Assembly: GCF_020630935.1 (NCBI RefSeq)
Contig: NZ_JAHDIG010000043.1
Coordinates: forward strand, 1-40,748
Source of the DNA: Bernardetia sp.
Lineage (GTDB): Bacteria > Bacteroidota > Bacteroidia > Cytophagales > Bernardetiaceae
Direction: 5' to 3'
Length of the DNA: 40,748 nt
Made by a program: the position numbers and the translations under genes. The notes below the pieces were generated by a model. It saw only the letters and a program-made list of their open reading frames with translations. It was not told where the DNA came from and ran no database searches. This document shows positions 9,485 through 17,463 of the stretch, in pieces (positions within the stretch are counted from its first letter, which is position 1; every line of letters starts with the position of its first letter).

Positions 9485-10204
9485 CTATGCTGTGTATTTT
9501 TTGAGTGTAGAATCAATCGTTTGATACGTTTGTTGTTTTATTTTTTCGACATCCTTCATTGTCAAATTTGCTGTTTGTATGGGTTTATGATAAATAAGTT
9601 TACAATCATGACGAGAAAATTTAAAAGGCTGCTTGTCTGGAAAAATAATCCAGTTGTAGAGGATGGTTACAGGAACAAGAGGAGTTTGAGTCTGAATGGC
9701 AGCACGAAAAGCACCATCTTTGAAGGGACACAAATCAGGTGGGTTTTTGGAAAAAATGCCTCCTTCAGGATAAATCAAAAAATTTTTTCCCTCGCTCAAT
9801 ACTCTTTTTACATCCTCAAAGGCTTGTGAACGACTAGAGCTTTTTTCACGGCTAACTGAAATATGAGCTTTTCTGAAAATGTAACCAAAAAAAGGAACTT
9901 TTCCTGCTTCAGCTTTTCCCATAAAAATACTAAATTTAGGAATTGTCATTACCATAGCAGAAATGTCTAAGTAAGACGTATGATTGGCTGCATAAATATA
10001 ATTTTGGTTAGGGTCTGGTTCAAATTCCCATTCTGATTTTACTTTTACGCCAATTCCTGTATAAAACATTTTGCCAACTACTTTGTATAAAAAGCCATTC
10101 CAAGAGTGCCACTCTTTTCTTTGAAGAGCCAACCATAGAAAAGGGTAAACAAGTGTAAAAGAGAGTATGAAACAAAATATACTCCAGTAAGTGTAAAAAT
10201 TCAT
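9485..10204 (-). CDS. plsC: 1-acyl-sn-glycerol-3-phosphate acyltransferase (PlsC family)
   Basis: Inner-membrane lysophosphatidate acyltransferase of 239 residues, transferring an acyl chain to lysophosphatidic acid in phospholipid synthesis. An N-terminal hydrophobic segment (about 6-27) anchors it. The catalytic HX4D box is NHTSYLD with H75 and D80. The glycerophosphate-binding motif is YPEGG (145-149), and the VPVT segment near 177-180 is also typical. Length matches the family (about 240). First gene of a likely two- or three-gene minus-strand transcript with the 8834-9475 gene. An acyltransferase for another lipid (for example an ornithine or glycine lipid) cannot be excluded. Confidence 0.92.
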   Translation of the reverse strand: MNFYTYWSIFCFILSFTLVYPFLWLALQRKEWHSWNGFLYKVVGKMFYTGIGVKVKSEWEFEPDPNQNYIYAANHTSYLDISAMVMTIPKFSIFMGKAEAGKVPFFGYIFRKAHISVSREKSSSRSQAFEDVKRVLSEGKNFLIYPEGGIFSKNPPDLCPFKDGAFRAAIQTQTPLVPVTILYNWIIFPDKQPFKFSRHDCKLIYHKPIQTANLTMKDVEKIKQQTYQTIDSTLKKYTA

Positions 10205-10241
10205 AAACCACTAATTTTTATTGTTGAGATACAAATTAACA

Positions 10242-10280
10242 TAAAAAAAAATTGACAATCCTCAAAGAAGATTGCCAATT
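10242..10280 (-). terminator. Terminator of the beta-barrel gene
   Basis: On the minus strand an 11-base stem (AATTGGCAATC, 10280-10270, pairing with GATTGTCAATT, 10260-10250, one G-U) with a 9-base loop is followed by a T run (10249-10242). It lies 33 bases past the stop of the 10313-11716 gene. Confidence 0.85.
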
Positions 10281-10312
10281 CGTGATAATATTTATTCAGT
10301 AATGTCGATTGG

Positions 10313-11716
10313 TTACAATGCAAAATTGATGCGTGTAAGTAATCCACCTGTCTGAACAAATACCCCTTCCGAACCAAGTGAGCGTACTGGAAACTTCCAA
10401 TACGGTTCAACTTGTAGCGTTAAATGTTTTCCTAAGGAAGTCTCAACTCCTGCAGAAACATTAATGGTTGCAAAAAGCTGTATAGCTGATTGTGTTTCCC
10501 TTTGTCTTACTACTTCTTGTGTACGAGTAAGGCGTGGGTCATAAGTGTCTGGAAATGAAACAGTATAATCTGATTCATAATTTTCTTTTAAGAAAAAATA
10601 ATTTGAAGTTCCTACTGAAGCAAACCATTTATTTCTTTTTGTTTGAATAGCGTCATAGCGAATATTTACAGGCAAGTCTAATAGTTGCCAGTTGATTTGT
10701 GTCTTGTTTTTCTTTACCCAAGCTGCATCATTTATATTTGGGTCAAAGCTAGTAGCAATATCTGAAATATCCAAAGGTTCTTCAATATCAATTCTTTTTT
10801 GTGTATACATTGCGCCAGTAGAGATATTGAAACGCTTGGCAATCTGACGGTCTATCATCATACCATATCCGTTAGCATAATTTATTCTTTGCTTATCGTT
10901 GCTTCTATAAAGATTTGTCATGGCTGCTAAAGCAGCTCCAAATCTCCATTTTCCAACAGCACTAGCCACAGGATTTTTCCTAACTACCTCCTCATTTTGA
11001 ATTACAGAAGCAAGAGCCGTTTCATCAATTTCTATTTCTGGTAATGTTATTTCTTCTGCTTCTGGGTTAAAAAATAGTGCTGAATTGTTTTTGTCAAGTG
11101 CCAAAACAGACAGTTTTCTTTCTGAATGTATATCTTCTAGCAAAGTGTTGTTAGGCTCTACTATATCATTATTATCTGAATTGAAATTATTTGAAACAGT
11201 AGTAACTTGATTGATTGTTGAGTTAGAAACACCAGTATTTTTACTGATTTTCTCTACTTCAAAAAGTGATTTTGTTCTAGTGAATTTTTCTGATTTTTGA
11301 TTTTGTTCTAGTGAATTTTTTGCTAGGTTTTGATTTGAAATTATCTCTTCTTGTATATTCGTATTTGTTTCTTCAATACTTGATGCGTTTATAGGTTGTG
11401 ATAAAGAATTATTTTTGTTGCTTTGATTGTAAATAGCAAGATTTTTATTTGATACTTCTTTTGCTGAATTATCTAAAAATTGATATCCTCCAAACAAAAG
11501 CACCACGGCAGCAGCTCCCATACTTGCCCACATAGCCAATCTACGGAATACAACTTTTCTACGGTCTTTTTCATTATGAGCAGCTAGTTTTGATTGCATA
11601 GCCGACCAATCAGCAGGTTCAAAAGTGGGTTCATAGTTTTGAGCCACCTCTCTAAACCTTTCTGTGAAACGCTCTTCTGCCGATTTGCCTTGACCGTTAT
11701 CGTATATATGCTTCAT
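10313..11716 (-). CDS. Membrane-anchored protein with C-terminal outer-membrane-type beta-barrel; sigma-factor partner
   Basis: Protein of 467 residues in three parts: a charged cytoplasmic N-terminus (1-58) with a WSAMQSKL segment, one membrane helix (about 60-80), a long Asn/Ser/Glu-rich low-complexity spacer (about 85-240), and a C-terminal domain (about 255-467) of alternating aromatic strands like the PorT-type outer membrane beta-barrel domain. Its start overlaps the sigma gene by 20 bases, so the two should be translationally coupled. By position and topology the N-terminus may act as an anti-sigma domain and the C-terminus as a periplasmic or envelope sensor. This is inference: I see no classical anti-sigma motif. 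A single inner-membrane helix joined to a barrel-like domain is topologically odd. Confidence 0.82.
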   Translation of the reverse strand: MKHIYDNGQGKSAEERFTERFREVAQNYEPTFEPADWSAMQSKLAAHNEKDRRKVVFRRLAMWASMGAAAVVLLFGGYQFLDNSAKEVSNKNLAIYNQSNKNNSLSQPINASSIEETNTNIQEEIISNQNLAKNSLEQNQKSEKFTRTKSLFEVEKISKNTGVSNSTINQVTTVSNNFNSDNNDIVEPNNTLLEDIHSERKLSVLALDKNNSALFFNPEAEEITLPEIEIDETALASVIQNEEVVRKNPVASAVGKWRFGAALAAMTNLYRSNDKQRINYANGYGMMIDRQIAKRFNISTGAMYTQKRIDIEEPLDISDIATSFDPNINDAAWVKKNKTQINWQLLDLPVNIRYDAIQTKRNKWFASVGTSNYFFLKENYESDYTVSFPDTYDPRLTRTQEVVRQRETQSAIQLFATINVSAGVETSLGKHLTLQVEPYWKFPVRSLGSEGVFVQTGGLLTRINFAL

Positions 11717-12275
11717 ACTTTTTTCCGAAATGCTCTTTTATTAATACTCGTAATTTTTGTTTTGCTCTTGATAAGTTGGAACGAGAAGTTCCTGCTGGTA
11801 TTCCCATTTGCTCTCCAATTTCTTCGTGCGAATAGCCTTCAATTTCATAGAGGTTGAAAGTAATTCTATAAACATCTGGTAATGACTGTACTAAGGCATA
11901 AATTTCTTCTGCACTCATTTGGTCTATTACGTCGCCTGTCGAATCTTCCTCTCTATCTGCATATTCCACATCCAAATGATTGGAATGTTTTTCATTTTTG
12001 CGATAAAAATCTATCGCTGTATTGATAATAATTCGGCGAAGCCACCCCCTAAAAGACTTTTTGGTGTCGTACTGATTTACTTTTGTAAATACTTTCATAA
12101 AACTATCATTCAATACCTCACTTGCTTCGTCTTTGCTCTTGCAATAACGTAGCGAGACCGACATCGCATATCCATAAAAATGTTTGTACAACATCTCTTG
12201 GCTCTTTGCGTGCTTTTTTCGGCAGCCTTCAATAAGGCGAATTTCGATATCTGTTAGCTCTATGGCTTTCACCAA
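11697..12275 (-). CDS. ECF-type RNA polymerase sigma-70 factor
   Basis: Alternative sigma factor of 192 residues. Region 2 spans about 26-95: LYKHFYGYAMSVSLRYC for core binding and -10 recognition, then FRGWLRRIIINTAIDFYR. Region 4 spans about 120-180 with LPDVYRITFNLYEIEGYSHEEIGEQMGIPAGTS-type helix-turn-helix for the -35 element. Length and layout match the small sigma factors common in Bacteroidota. The downstream gene overlaps its 3' end by 20 bases and encodes a membrane-anchored partner that probably controls it. The target regulon cannot be read from this window. Upstream, CACCTTTG (12361-12354) is a one-mismatch -7 box but lacks a -33 TTTG. Confidence 0.95.
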   Translation of the reverse strand: MVKAIELTDIEIRLIEGCRKKHAKSQEMLYKHFYGYAMSVSLRYCKSKDEASEVLNDSFMKVFTKVNQYDTKKSFRGWLRRIIINTAIDFYRKNEKHSNHLDVEYADREEDSTGDVIDQMSAEEIYALVQSLPDVYRITFNLYEIEGYSHEEIGEQMGIPAGTSRSNLSRAKQKLRVLIKEHFGKKYEAYIR

Positions 12276-12472
12276 AAATTAATGATTAAGTTGTTCGTTT
12301 AGGGTTTTTATCTTGCTTTCAAAGTCATTACGTAGGTAAGTTAGAAAGTGCTGCAAAGGTGTTGCAAAAAAAACGAAAAAATTAGTTTTTATTTATTTTT
12401 TTCTAAAAACTTATCTTAATCTTCTTTAAAATGGGAGATGAGAGAGGGGAAACTATGTGCAATGGAAAGTAG

Positions 12473-12796
12473 TTAGTATCCAATCTGGTTTATTCTAACT
12501 TTTCGGAGTGAAGTGTCTTTTTTAGTAGCTTCAAGGTTATAACTTCCTTTTCTGTCGTAAAAATTATCTTGCATGCTGTCTCTATTTATTTTTCTGACTA
12601 GAGAATCTTTTTTACCTATATTTTTACGAATAGTAGAGACTAATTTTTCTGAAGGCGAGGAAACCTTTAGCTGATGACGGTCAGAGAAAAGAACAAAGAA
12701 AAATTTTAAGAACACAAACAAGCCCACAAATATAATTGTTGGAAGAAGAACAACTAGAAATTTGGAATTGGCTATATATCTAAAGAATTGTAGCAT
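12473..12796 (-). CDS. Small single-pass membrane protein, unknown function
   Basis: 107 residues: one hydrophobic helix at about 13-37, then a basic, Ser/Lys/Asp-rich tail of about 65 residues without recognisable motif. It starts 50 bases after the amidase stop on the same strand and may ride on that transcript. No family recognised. The clear helix plus hydrophilic tail argues that it is translated. Confidence 0.6.
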   Translation of the reverse strand: MLQFFRYIANSKFLVVLLPTIIFVGLFVFLKFFFVLFSDRHQLKVSSPSEKLVSTIRKNIGKKDSLVRKINRDSMQDNFYDRKGSYNLEATKKDTSLRKVRINQIGY

Positions 12797-12846
12797 TAAG
12801 AAAAATAGACAGTAGATTATATTTTGTAATAAGCAAATAAAAAATA

Positions 12847-14283
12847 TTAATTCAAAACAGACTCTAGTTTGGAGGCAGCTTCAAAAAGTAAATTTTCACT
12901 ATTTGGCAAACAACACAGCATTACAGAAGTAGGCAAACCTGTTTTTTTATCTCTATATTTCCACGCTGGAACAGTAATAGAAGGCAAATTCATTACGTTA
13001 GTAAAAATCATTGGCGAAAAAATATTAGGCAAAATAGGAGACATATCTATCGGTAATGTTTGATTGTGCTTCAATGCTACATCTCCAGATGTAGGCAGAA
13101 GTAAAACTCCTCTTTTTCCAATTTGTTCATATAGTTTTTCTTTCTCTTGCTGACAAAACTGAATGAGCTTTTCCAAATCTTTATCAGAAGGCTCTAAAAA
13201 CTTAGAAGCCAAAAGTACAGAATAAATTTCACCTGAAACAGTTTTTCCACCTGTTACTCTACGTAAAGACTCTACAAAAACAGAAATTCCTATATTTTTA
13301 TCATTTCTTAACCAATCTTTTAAACCCAGTTTCATTGCCTTGAGCATTATCTTACCAAAATTCCAATGAATTTTGGATATACTGTCAATTACCAAGTTTC
13401 TAGGTTGTAATCCTTGATGTATAAGAACCTGTTTAGCTTGTGTCAAAGCCTTTTTAATTATATTGTTTTGTATTTCGGTATCAAAATCTGTACTTATCAA
13501 TAGTTCTGCATTTTGTAAGTCGTTATTGTCTGTTGGAAGTTTATCAGCAATAATTTCATAGACTAATTTTGCATCTCTAACTGTATGAGTAATCGGACCA
13601 ACAGCCAACCAATCGTTTAAATACCAATCTTCACGCTCCACAAATGGAAAGACTCCCTTTTTACTAACAGCTCTTCCTGCAGGCTTAAACCCTACCAAAC
13701 CACAACAGTGTGCTGGATAACGAATAGAACCACCTACATCTGTGGCGATACCCAAAACAGCCCCCCCCGAAGCAATTAGAGCTGCTTCACCCCCAGACGA
13801 ACCACCAGGAATATAATCTTGTAAATATGGATTATTAGTAACTCCAAAACGAGGGTTTTTTGTCTCGTGAGCAAAACTAAATTCTGGTGTGTTGCCACGA
13901 GCTACTATAATTGCACCTTCCTTTTTCAATTTCTCAACAACAAGAGCATCTTTCTCTACTTTTTTTGGTGGCATTCGTATAGAACCTGCTGTTACTTCTT
14001 CGCCTCCTATGCCAATAGATTCTTTTACTGAAATAGGAATGCCTGCTAATTTTCCTTTTTCTTTTCTACTAGATTCAGTAAGTTCTTTAGCTTCTAGTAA
14101 TGCTTTTTCTGCAAAAAGCTGAGTAGCTGCATTGAGTTTTTGATGGTTTTCTGCAATATTTCGAAGTGATTTTTCTACGGTATCTAATGGAGTTGTTTTT
14201 CCAGCTTCAAAGGCTTCTAAAAGTGAAGTAGCATCGGAAAATTGATTTGTAGTTATTGGACGTTTAAAATTATAGTTTGACAT
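12847..14283 (-). CDS. Amidase signature family hydrolase (fatty-acid-amide-hydrolase-like)
   Basis: Serine hydrolase of 478 residues cleaving an amide bond. The amidase-signature triad is complete: K87 (PISVKES), cis-Ser S162 in GGSSGGEAAL, and nucleophile S186 in TDVGGSIRYPA. The spacings of 75 and 24 residues are the same as in mammalian FAAH (K142, S217, S241), and CCGLVGFKPAGRAVSKKGV also resembles that group. It is not GatA-like in context: no gatB or gatC is near. A second amidase with the same motif spacing lies at 23591. No signal peptide, so cytosolic. The true substrate is unknown. Confidence 0.9.
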   Translation of the reverse strand: MSNYNFKRPITTNQFSDATSLLEAFEAGKTTPLDTVEKSLRNIAENHQKLNAATQLFAEKALLEAKELTESSRKEKGKLAGIPISVKESIGIGGEEVTAGSIRMPPKKVEKDALVVEKLKKEGAIIVARGNTPEFSFAHETKNPRFGVTNNPYLQDYIPGGSSGGEAALIASGGAVLGIATDVGGSIRYPAHCCGLVGFKPAGRAVSKKGVFPFVEREDWYLNDWLAVGPITHTVRDAKLVYEIIADKLPTDNNDLQNAELLISTDFDTEIQNNIIKKALTQAKQVLIHQGLQPRNLVIDSISKIHWNFGKIMLKAMKLGLKDWLRNDKNIGISVFVESLRRVTGGKTVSGEIYSVLLASKFLEPSDKDLEKLIQFCQQEKEKLYEQIGKRGVLLLPTSGDVALKHNQTLPIDMSPILPNIFSPMIFTNVMNLPSITVPAWKYRDKKTGLPTSVMLCCLPNSENLLFEAASKLESVLN

Positions 14284-14626
14284 AAAATAGAGTTTGGATA
14301 AGCAATAACATACAATTAAATACAGAAGTAGAGATTTTGTTTGACGAACTAAAATGAAAATAACATAGTTTAGGTAAAAATAAATATCTGAATTTTATCT
14401 GTCATTCTACCATTTATTTTTAGATATTTGTAATCATTTATGTAGCACATACTTTAGTGTGCGAAAAAATCTAAGTTTATTTTAGTTAAAGGTAACTAAA
14501 TAAGCTAGTTTGTTTTACTCTAAAAAGTAAACTACATTATGAAAAATAAAAAATCAAGGATTTGTAGCTTTGATTTATTTCTAACTCAATGTTGTTGCGT
14601 TTGTAGGCATCAACTAAACAATTATT
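14284..14626. other. 343-base divergent intergenic region (amidase / thrS)
   Basis: No ORF or stable RNA visible. It holds a TAnnTTTG match (14565-14572) for thrS. No T-box-like structure was seen, as expected outside Firmicutes. Confidence 0.5.
14565..14572 (+). promoter_or_regulatory. Possible -7 box of thrS
   Basis: TAGCTTTG is an exact TAnnTTTG, 54 bases before the thrS start. There is no TTTG at the expected -33 spacing, so this is a weak or activator-dependent promoter, or chance. Confidence 0.4.
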
Positions 14627-16570
14627 ATGAGCCAAATTAATGTAACACTTCCAGACGGAAGTATCAGAAACTATCCACAAGGCACAAATGCCTTTGAAGT
14701 AGCAAAAAGTATCAGTGAAGGACTCGCACGCAACGTGTTAGCAGCCGAAGTAAACGGAGAAGTTTGGGACTCCACACGCCCATTGCCTGAAAACACCGAT
14801 TTGAAACTTCTTACATGGAATGACGATAATGGTAAAATGGCATTTTGGCACTCGTCGGCGCACCTTTTAGCCGAAGCCTTAGAAGCCCTTTATGACAATG
14901 TAAAATTTGCTATTGGTCCTCCTATCGAAAATGGTTTTTATTACGATGTGGACTTTGGAGACAAAACATTTTCTTCTGACGATTTGCCAAAAATCGAAAA
15001 GAAAATGAAAGAGCTTGCCAAGCAAAAAAATGAGTTTATAAGAAAAGAAGTTTCTAAAGCTGATGCGCTTGCTTATTTCACAGAAAAACAAGACCCTTAC
15101 AAATTAGAAATGATTGAAGCCTTAGAAGATGGCTCAATTACATTCTATACACAAGGAAACTTTACAGATTTGTGTCGTGGTCCTCATATTCCACATACGG
15201 GAGCAATTAAGTCAGTCAAACTTTTGAGCGTGGCTGGTGCATACTGGCGTGGCGACGAAAACCGTGAGCAACTCACACGTATTTATGGAATCACATTTCC
15301 TAAAGAAAAAGAACTCAAAGAATATTTAGAACGCTTAGAAGAAGCTAAGAAACGAGACCACAGAAAATTAGGAAAAGAATTAGAACTTTTTACTTTTTCT
15401 GAAAGAGTAGGGCTAGGACTTCCTTTGTGGTTGCCAAAAGGTACAATGCTTAGAGAGCGTTTGGAGCAGTTTCTTAGAAAGGAACAAGTTAAGCGTGGTT
15501 ATGAGCCAGTAGTTACACCTCATATTGGACACAAAAATCTTTACATTACTTCTGGACACTATGAAAAGTATGGTGAAGATGCTTTTCAGCCTATCAAAAC
15601 GCCAGCAGAAGGAGAAGAGTTTTTCTTAAAGCCAATGAACTGTCCTCATCACTGTGAAATTTATAAAACTCGTCCTCGTTCGTATCGTGATTTGCCATTG
15701 CGTTTGGCAGAATTTGGAACAGTATATCGTTATGAGCAGAGTGGAGAGTTGCACGGACTGACTCGTGTACGTGGTTTTACGCAAGATGATGCTCACCTTT
15801 TCTGTACACCAGAGCAGGTTAAGGAAGAGTTTAAGAGTGTGATTGATTTGGTATTGTATGTCTTTAAAGTATTTGGTTTTACAGAATATTCTGCACAGGT
15901 TTCTTTGAGAGACCCAGAAAACAAAACAAAATATGTAGGAGATGATGCAAACTGGGACTTGGCAGAGCAACAAATCAAAGAAGCTGCCGAAGAAAAAGGT
16001 TTGCCTACAGTTATAGAATACGGAGAAGCAGCTTTTTATGGTCCTAAATTGGACTTTATGGTGCGTGATGCGATTGGTAGAAAATGGCAACTCGGTACAA
16101 TTCAAGTAGATTATAATTTACCTGAGCGTTTTGAGTTAGAATATACAGGTTCTGACAACAAACCTCATCGTCCAGTAATGATTCACCGTGCGCCATTTGG
16201 CTCAATGGAACGTTTTGTGGCTATTTTGATTGAAAGTACGGCAGGGAATTTCCCTCTTTGGCTTTCTCCAGACCAGCTTGTAGTATTACCAATTTCTGAG
16301 CGTTTCAATGATTATGCAAAAGAAGTTGTACAAAAACTACGTGAAAAAGACATTCGTGGTAGTGTAGATGAGCGCAACGAAAAGATTGGTCGTAAGATTC
16401 GTGATGCAGAAGTAAATAAGATTCCTTATATGCTTTTGGTAGGTGAAAAAGAAGTAGAGTCCAACACTGTTTCGGTTCGTAAGAAAGGCGAAGGCGATTT
16501 GGGTTCTATGTCAGTAGAAGAGTTTACAAGTCACTTTATCAGTGCCGTAGATGCTGAATTAGCAGAGTAA
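14627..16570 (+). CDS. thrS: Threonine-tRNA ligase
   Basis: Class II aminoacyl-tRNA synthetase charging tRNA-Thr, 647 residues as usual for the bacterial enzyme. Domains in order: TGS (1-62); editing domain with H75xxxH79 and C183xxxH187 (all four zinc-like ligands of the editing site present, so mischarged Ser-tRNA should be cleared); catalytic core from about 250 with zinc ligands C339 (MNCPHHC), H390 (DDAHLFC) and H520 ([12 protein letters not shown]); and the C-terminal anticodon-binding domain from about 545. The common neighbours infC, rpmI and rplT are not here; the gene stands alone with its own terminator. Confidence 0.98.
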   Translation: MSQINVTLPDGSIRNYPQGTNAFEVAKSISEGLARNVLAAEVNGEVWDSTRPLPENTDLKLLTWNDDNGKMAFWHSSAHLLAEALEALYDNVKFAIGPPIENGFYYDVDFGDKTFSSDDLPKIEKKMKELAKQKNEFIRKEVSKADALAYFTEKQDPYKLEMIEALEDGSITFYTQGNFTDLCRGPHIPHTGAIKSVKLLSVAGAYWRGDENREQLTRIYGITFPKEKELKEYLERLEEAKKRDHRKLGKELELFTFSERVGLGLPLWLPKGTMLRERLEQFLRKEQVKRGYEPVVTPHIGHKNLYITSGHYEKYGEDAFQPIKTPAEGEEFFLKPMNCPHHCEIYKTRPRSYRDLPLRLAEFGTVYRYEQSGELHGLTRVRGFTQDDAHLFCTPEQVKEEFKSVIDLVLYVFKVFGFTEYSAQVSLRDPENKTKYVGDDANWDLAEQQIKEAAEEKGLPTVIEYGEAAFYGPKLDFMVRDAIGRKWQLGTIQVDYNLPERFELEYTGSDNKPHRPVMIHRAPFGSMERFVAILIESTAGNFPLWLSPDQLVVLPISERFNDYAKEVVQKLREKDIRGSVDERNEKIGRKIRDAEVNKIPYMLLVGEKEVESNTVSVRKKGEGDLGSMSVEEFTSHFISAVDAELAE

Positions 16571-16593
16571 CAACTCTCACTCAAAAGTTACGT

Positions 16594-16637
16594 AAAACCT
16601 ACTAAGTTTCCTTTTTGGAAGTTTGGTAGGTTTTTTT
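16594..16637 (+). terminator. Terminator of thrS
   Basis: Long stem beginning AAACCTACTAAGTTTCC (16595-16611), loop TTTTT, returning GGAAGTTTGGTAGGTTT (16617-16633) with G-U pairs, followed by T residues to 16637. Strong intrinsic terminator, 24 bases after the stop. It shares its 5' arm with the gcvP terminator. Confidence 0.92.
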
Positions 16638-16651
16638 GTTCTATATTAATG

Positions 16652-16840
16652 AAGTTGTTTAAGAATGGAAAAAAGTGCCTTTAATCAGTTATAGAGTGGA
16701 TTTTAATTATTGTTTCTCGTTCAAGCATTCTGCTTGGACGTACTTTTTGGCTACGCCGACTTTCAGTTCGTCAGCATATGCTGACAAAACGCTAAACACA
16801 AGATGGAATCTTGCGCTAGAAAAACCATTCTTAAACAAGT
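16652..16840. mobile_element. MITE-like element with terminal inverted repeats and probable target duplication
   Basis: Perfect 14-base terminal inverted repeats TTGTTTAAGAATGG (16655-16668) and CCATTCTTAAACAA (16825-16838). The flanking 6-mer TTAATG occurs on each side (16646-16651 and 16841-16846), as expected for a target-site duplication. The 189-base interior has no ORF but three hairpins: GTTCAAGC/GCTTGGAC (16719-16739), the perfect palindrome GTCAGCATATGCTGAC (16770-16785), and CAAGAT/ATCTTG (16799-16813). It looks like a non-autonomous element mobilised by a transposase elsewhere. It ends 7 bases before the ATG of the next gene. Confidence 0.78.
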
Positions 16841-16847
16841 TTAATGT

Positions 16848-17402
16848 ATGAATGAAAACTTAGACAATAAAAAAATAATAAAAGCATTGCAAGAATCTGG
16901 GATAGATTTTAGTAGCTCTGTGATTGTTTATGATTCCTTAGTGCAGCCAATATTTGGTTTTTTCTATCTATTTGTCATAGTTGGATTTGGTTTTGTAGTT
17001 CAAGCGATACCTGCGTTGGATGGATATGAAATTTTATTGCTCTTTAGGATTTTACTCACTATGTTTACTTTCTACTATTTATTTTGGGCAGCTAAAAGTT
17101 ATGGGTTTGTTATTTCAAAAAATGAAATTTGTGCTATCAATCTTAATAATCCGTTTCGTTCAGTAAAGCAATTTAAAAAATCAGAAATAAAGGTTGTAAG
17201 AATGAAACGAAATAGAATGTACGCTTTCAGTTATCTATTTCTTTCTATGTATAATTGGTCTTTAGAAATTGAGACAAAACAAAAGAAACACCTTTTTTAC
17301 TGCTACTCTTTAGAGGATGAACATTATGACAATTTTCAAGGCTGGGAAACAAAAACCTCTGATGGCTTAGAATATCAACTCAAACTGAAAGGTTGGTTAT
17401 AA
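16848..17402 (+). CDS. Small two-helix membrane protein, PH-like C-terminus possible
   Basis: 184 residues. A short cytosolic N-terminus is followed by two membrane helices (about 34-53 and 61-82) and a soluble domain (about 84-184) beginning YGFVISKNEICAINL...FKKSEIKVVRM. A helix pair followed by such a strand-rich tail is reminiscent of bacterial PH-domain membrane proteins, but I do not recognise a defined family. The start at 16848 is the only in-frame ATG before the hydrophobic segment. A MITE-like element ends 7 bases upstream, so whatever promoter and leader the gene once had has been displaced. Expression may now depend on the element or on read-through past the thrS terminator. Confidence 0.72.
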   Translation: MNENLDNKKIIKALQESGIDFSSSVIVYDSLVQPIFGFFYLFVIVGFGFVVQAIPALDGYEILLLFRILLTMFTFYYLFWAAKSYGFVISKNEICAINLNNPFRSVKQFKKSEIKVVRMKRNRMYAFSYLFLSMYNWSLEIETKQKKHLFYCYSLEDEHYDNFQGWETKTSDGLEYQLKLKGWL

Positions 17403-17404
17403 AA

Positions 17405-17437
17405 AAACGCCATTCCTATTTTTTAGAAATGACGTTT
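17405..17437. terminator. Bidirectional terminator between convergent genes
   Basis: Imperfect 11-base stem AAACGCCATTC (17405-17415) / AAATGACGTTT (17427-17437) with a T-rich loop and an A run on the left. It lies between the stops of the 16848 membrane-protein gene and the protease gene. Confidence 0.7.
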
Positions 17438-17463
17438 ACGTATAAAACTTTGCAAGTCAATAA

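Noticed and set aside
9353-9829. 158-codon plus-strand ORF across the 8834-9475 and plsC genes
   Set aside because: Antisense to two well-supported genes in the other orientation, no domain recognised.
15626-16105. 159-codon minus-strand ORF inside thrS
   Set aside because: Shadow of thrS; Cys/Phe/Thr-rich and without motif.
16652-16840. Structured non-coding RNA or riboswitch for the 16848 gene
   Set aside because: Terminal inverted repeats plus flanking duplication fit a transposable element better; no riboswitch core recognised.
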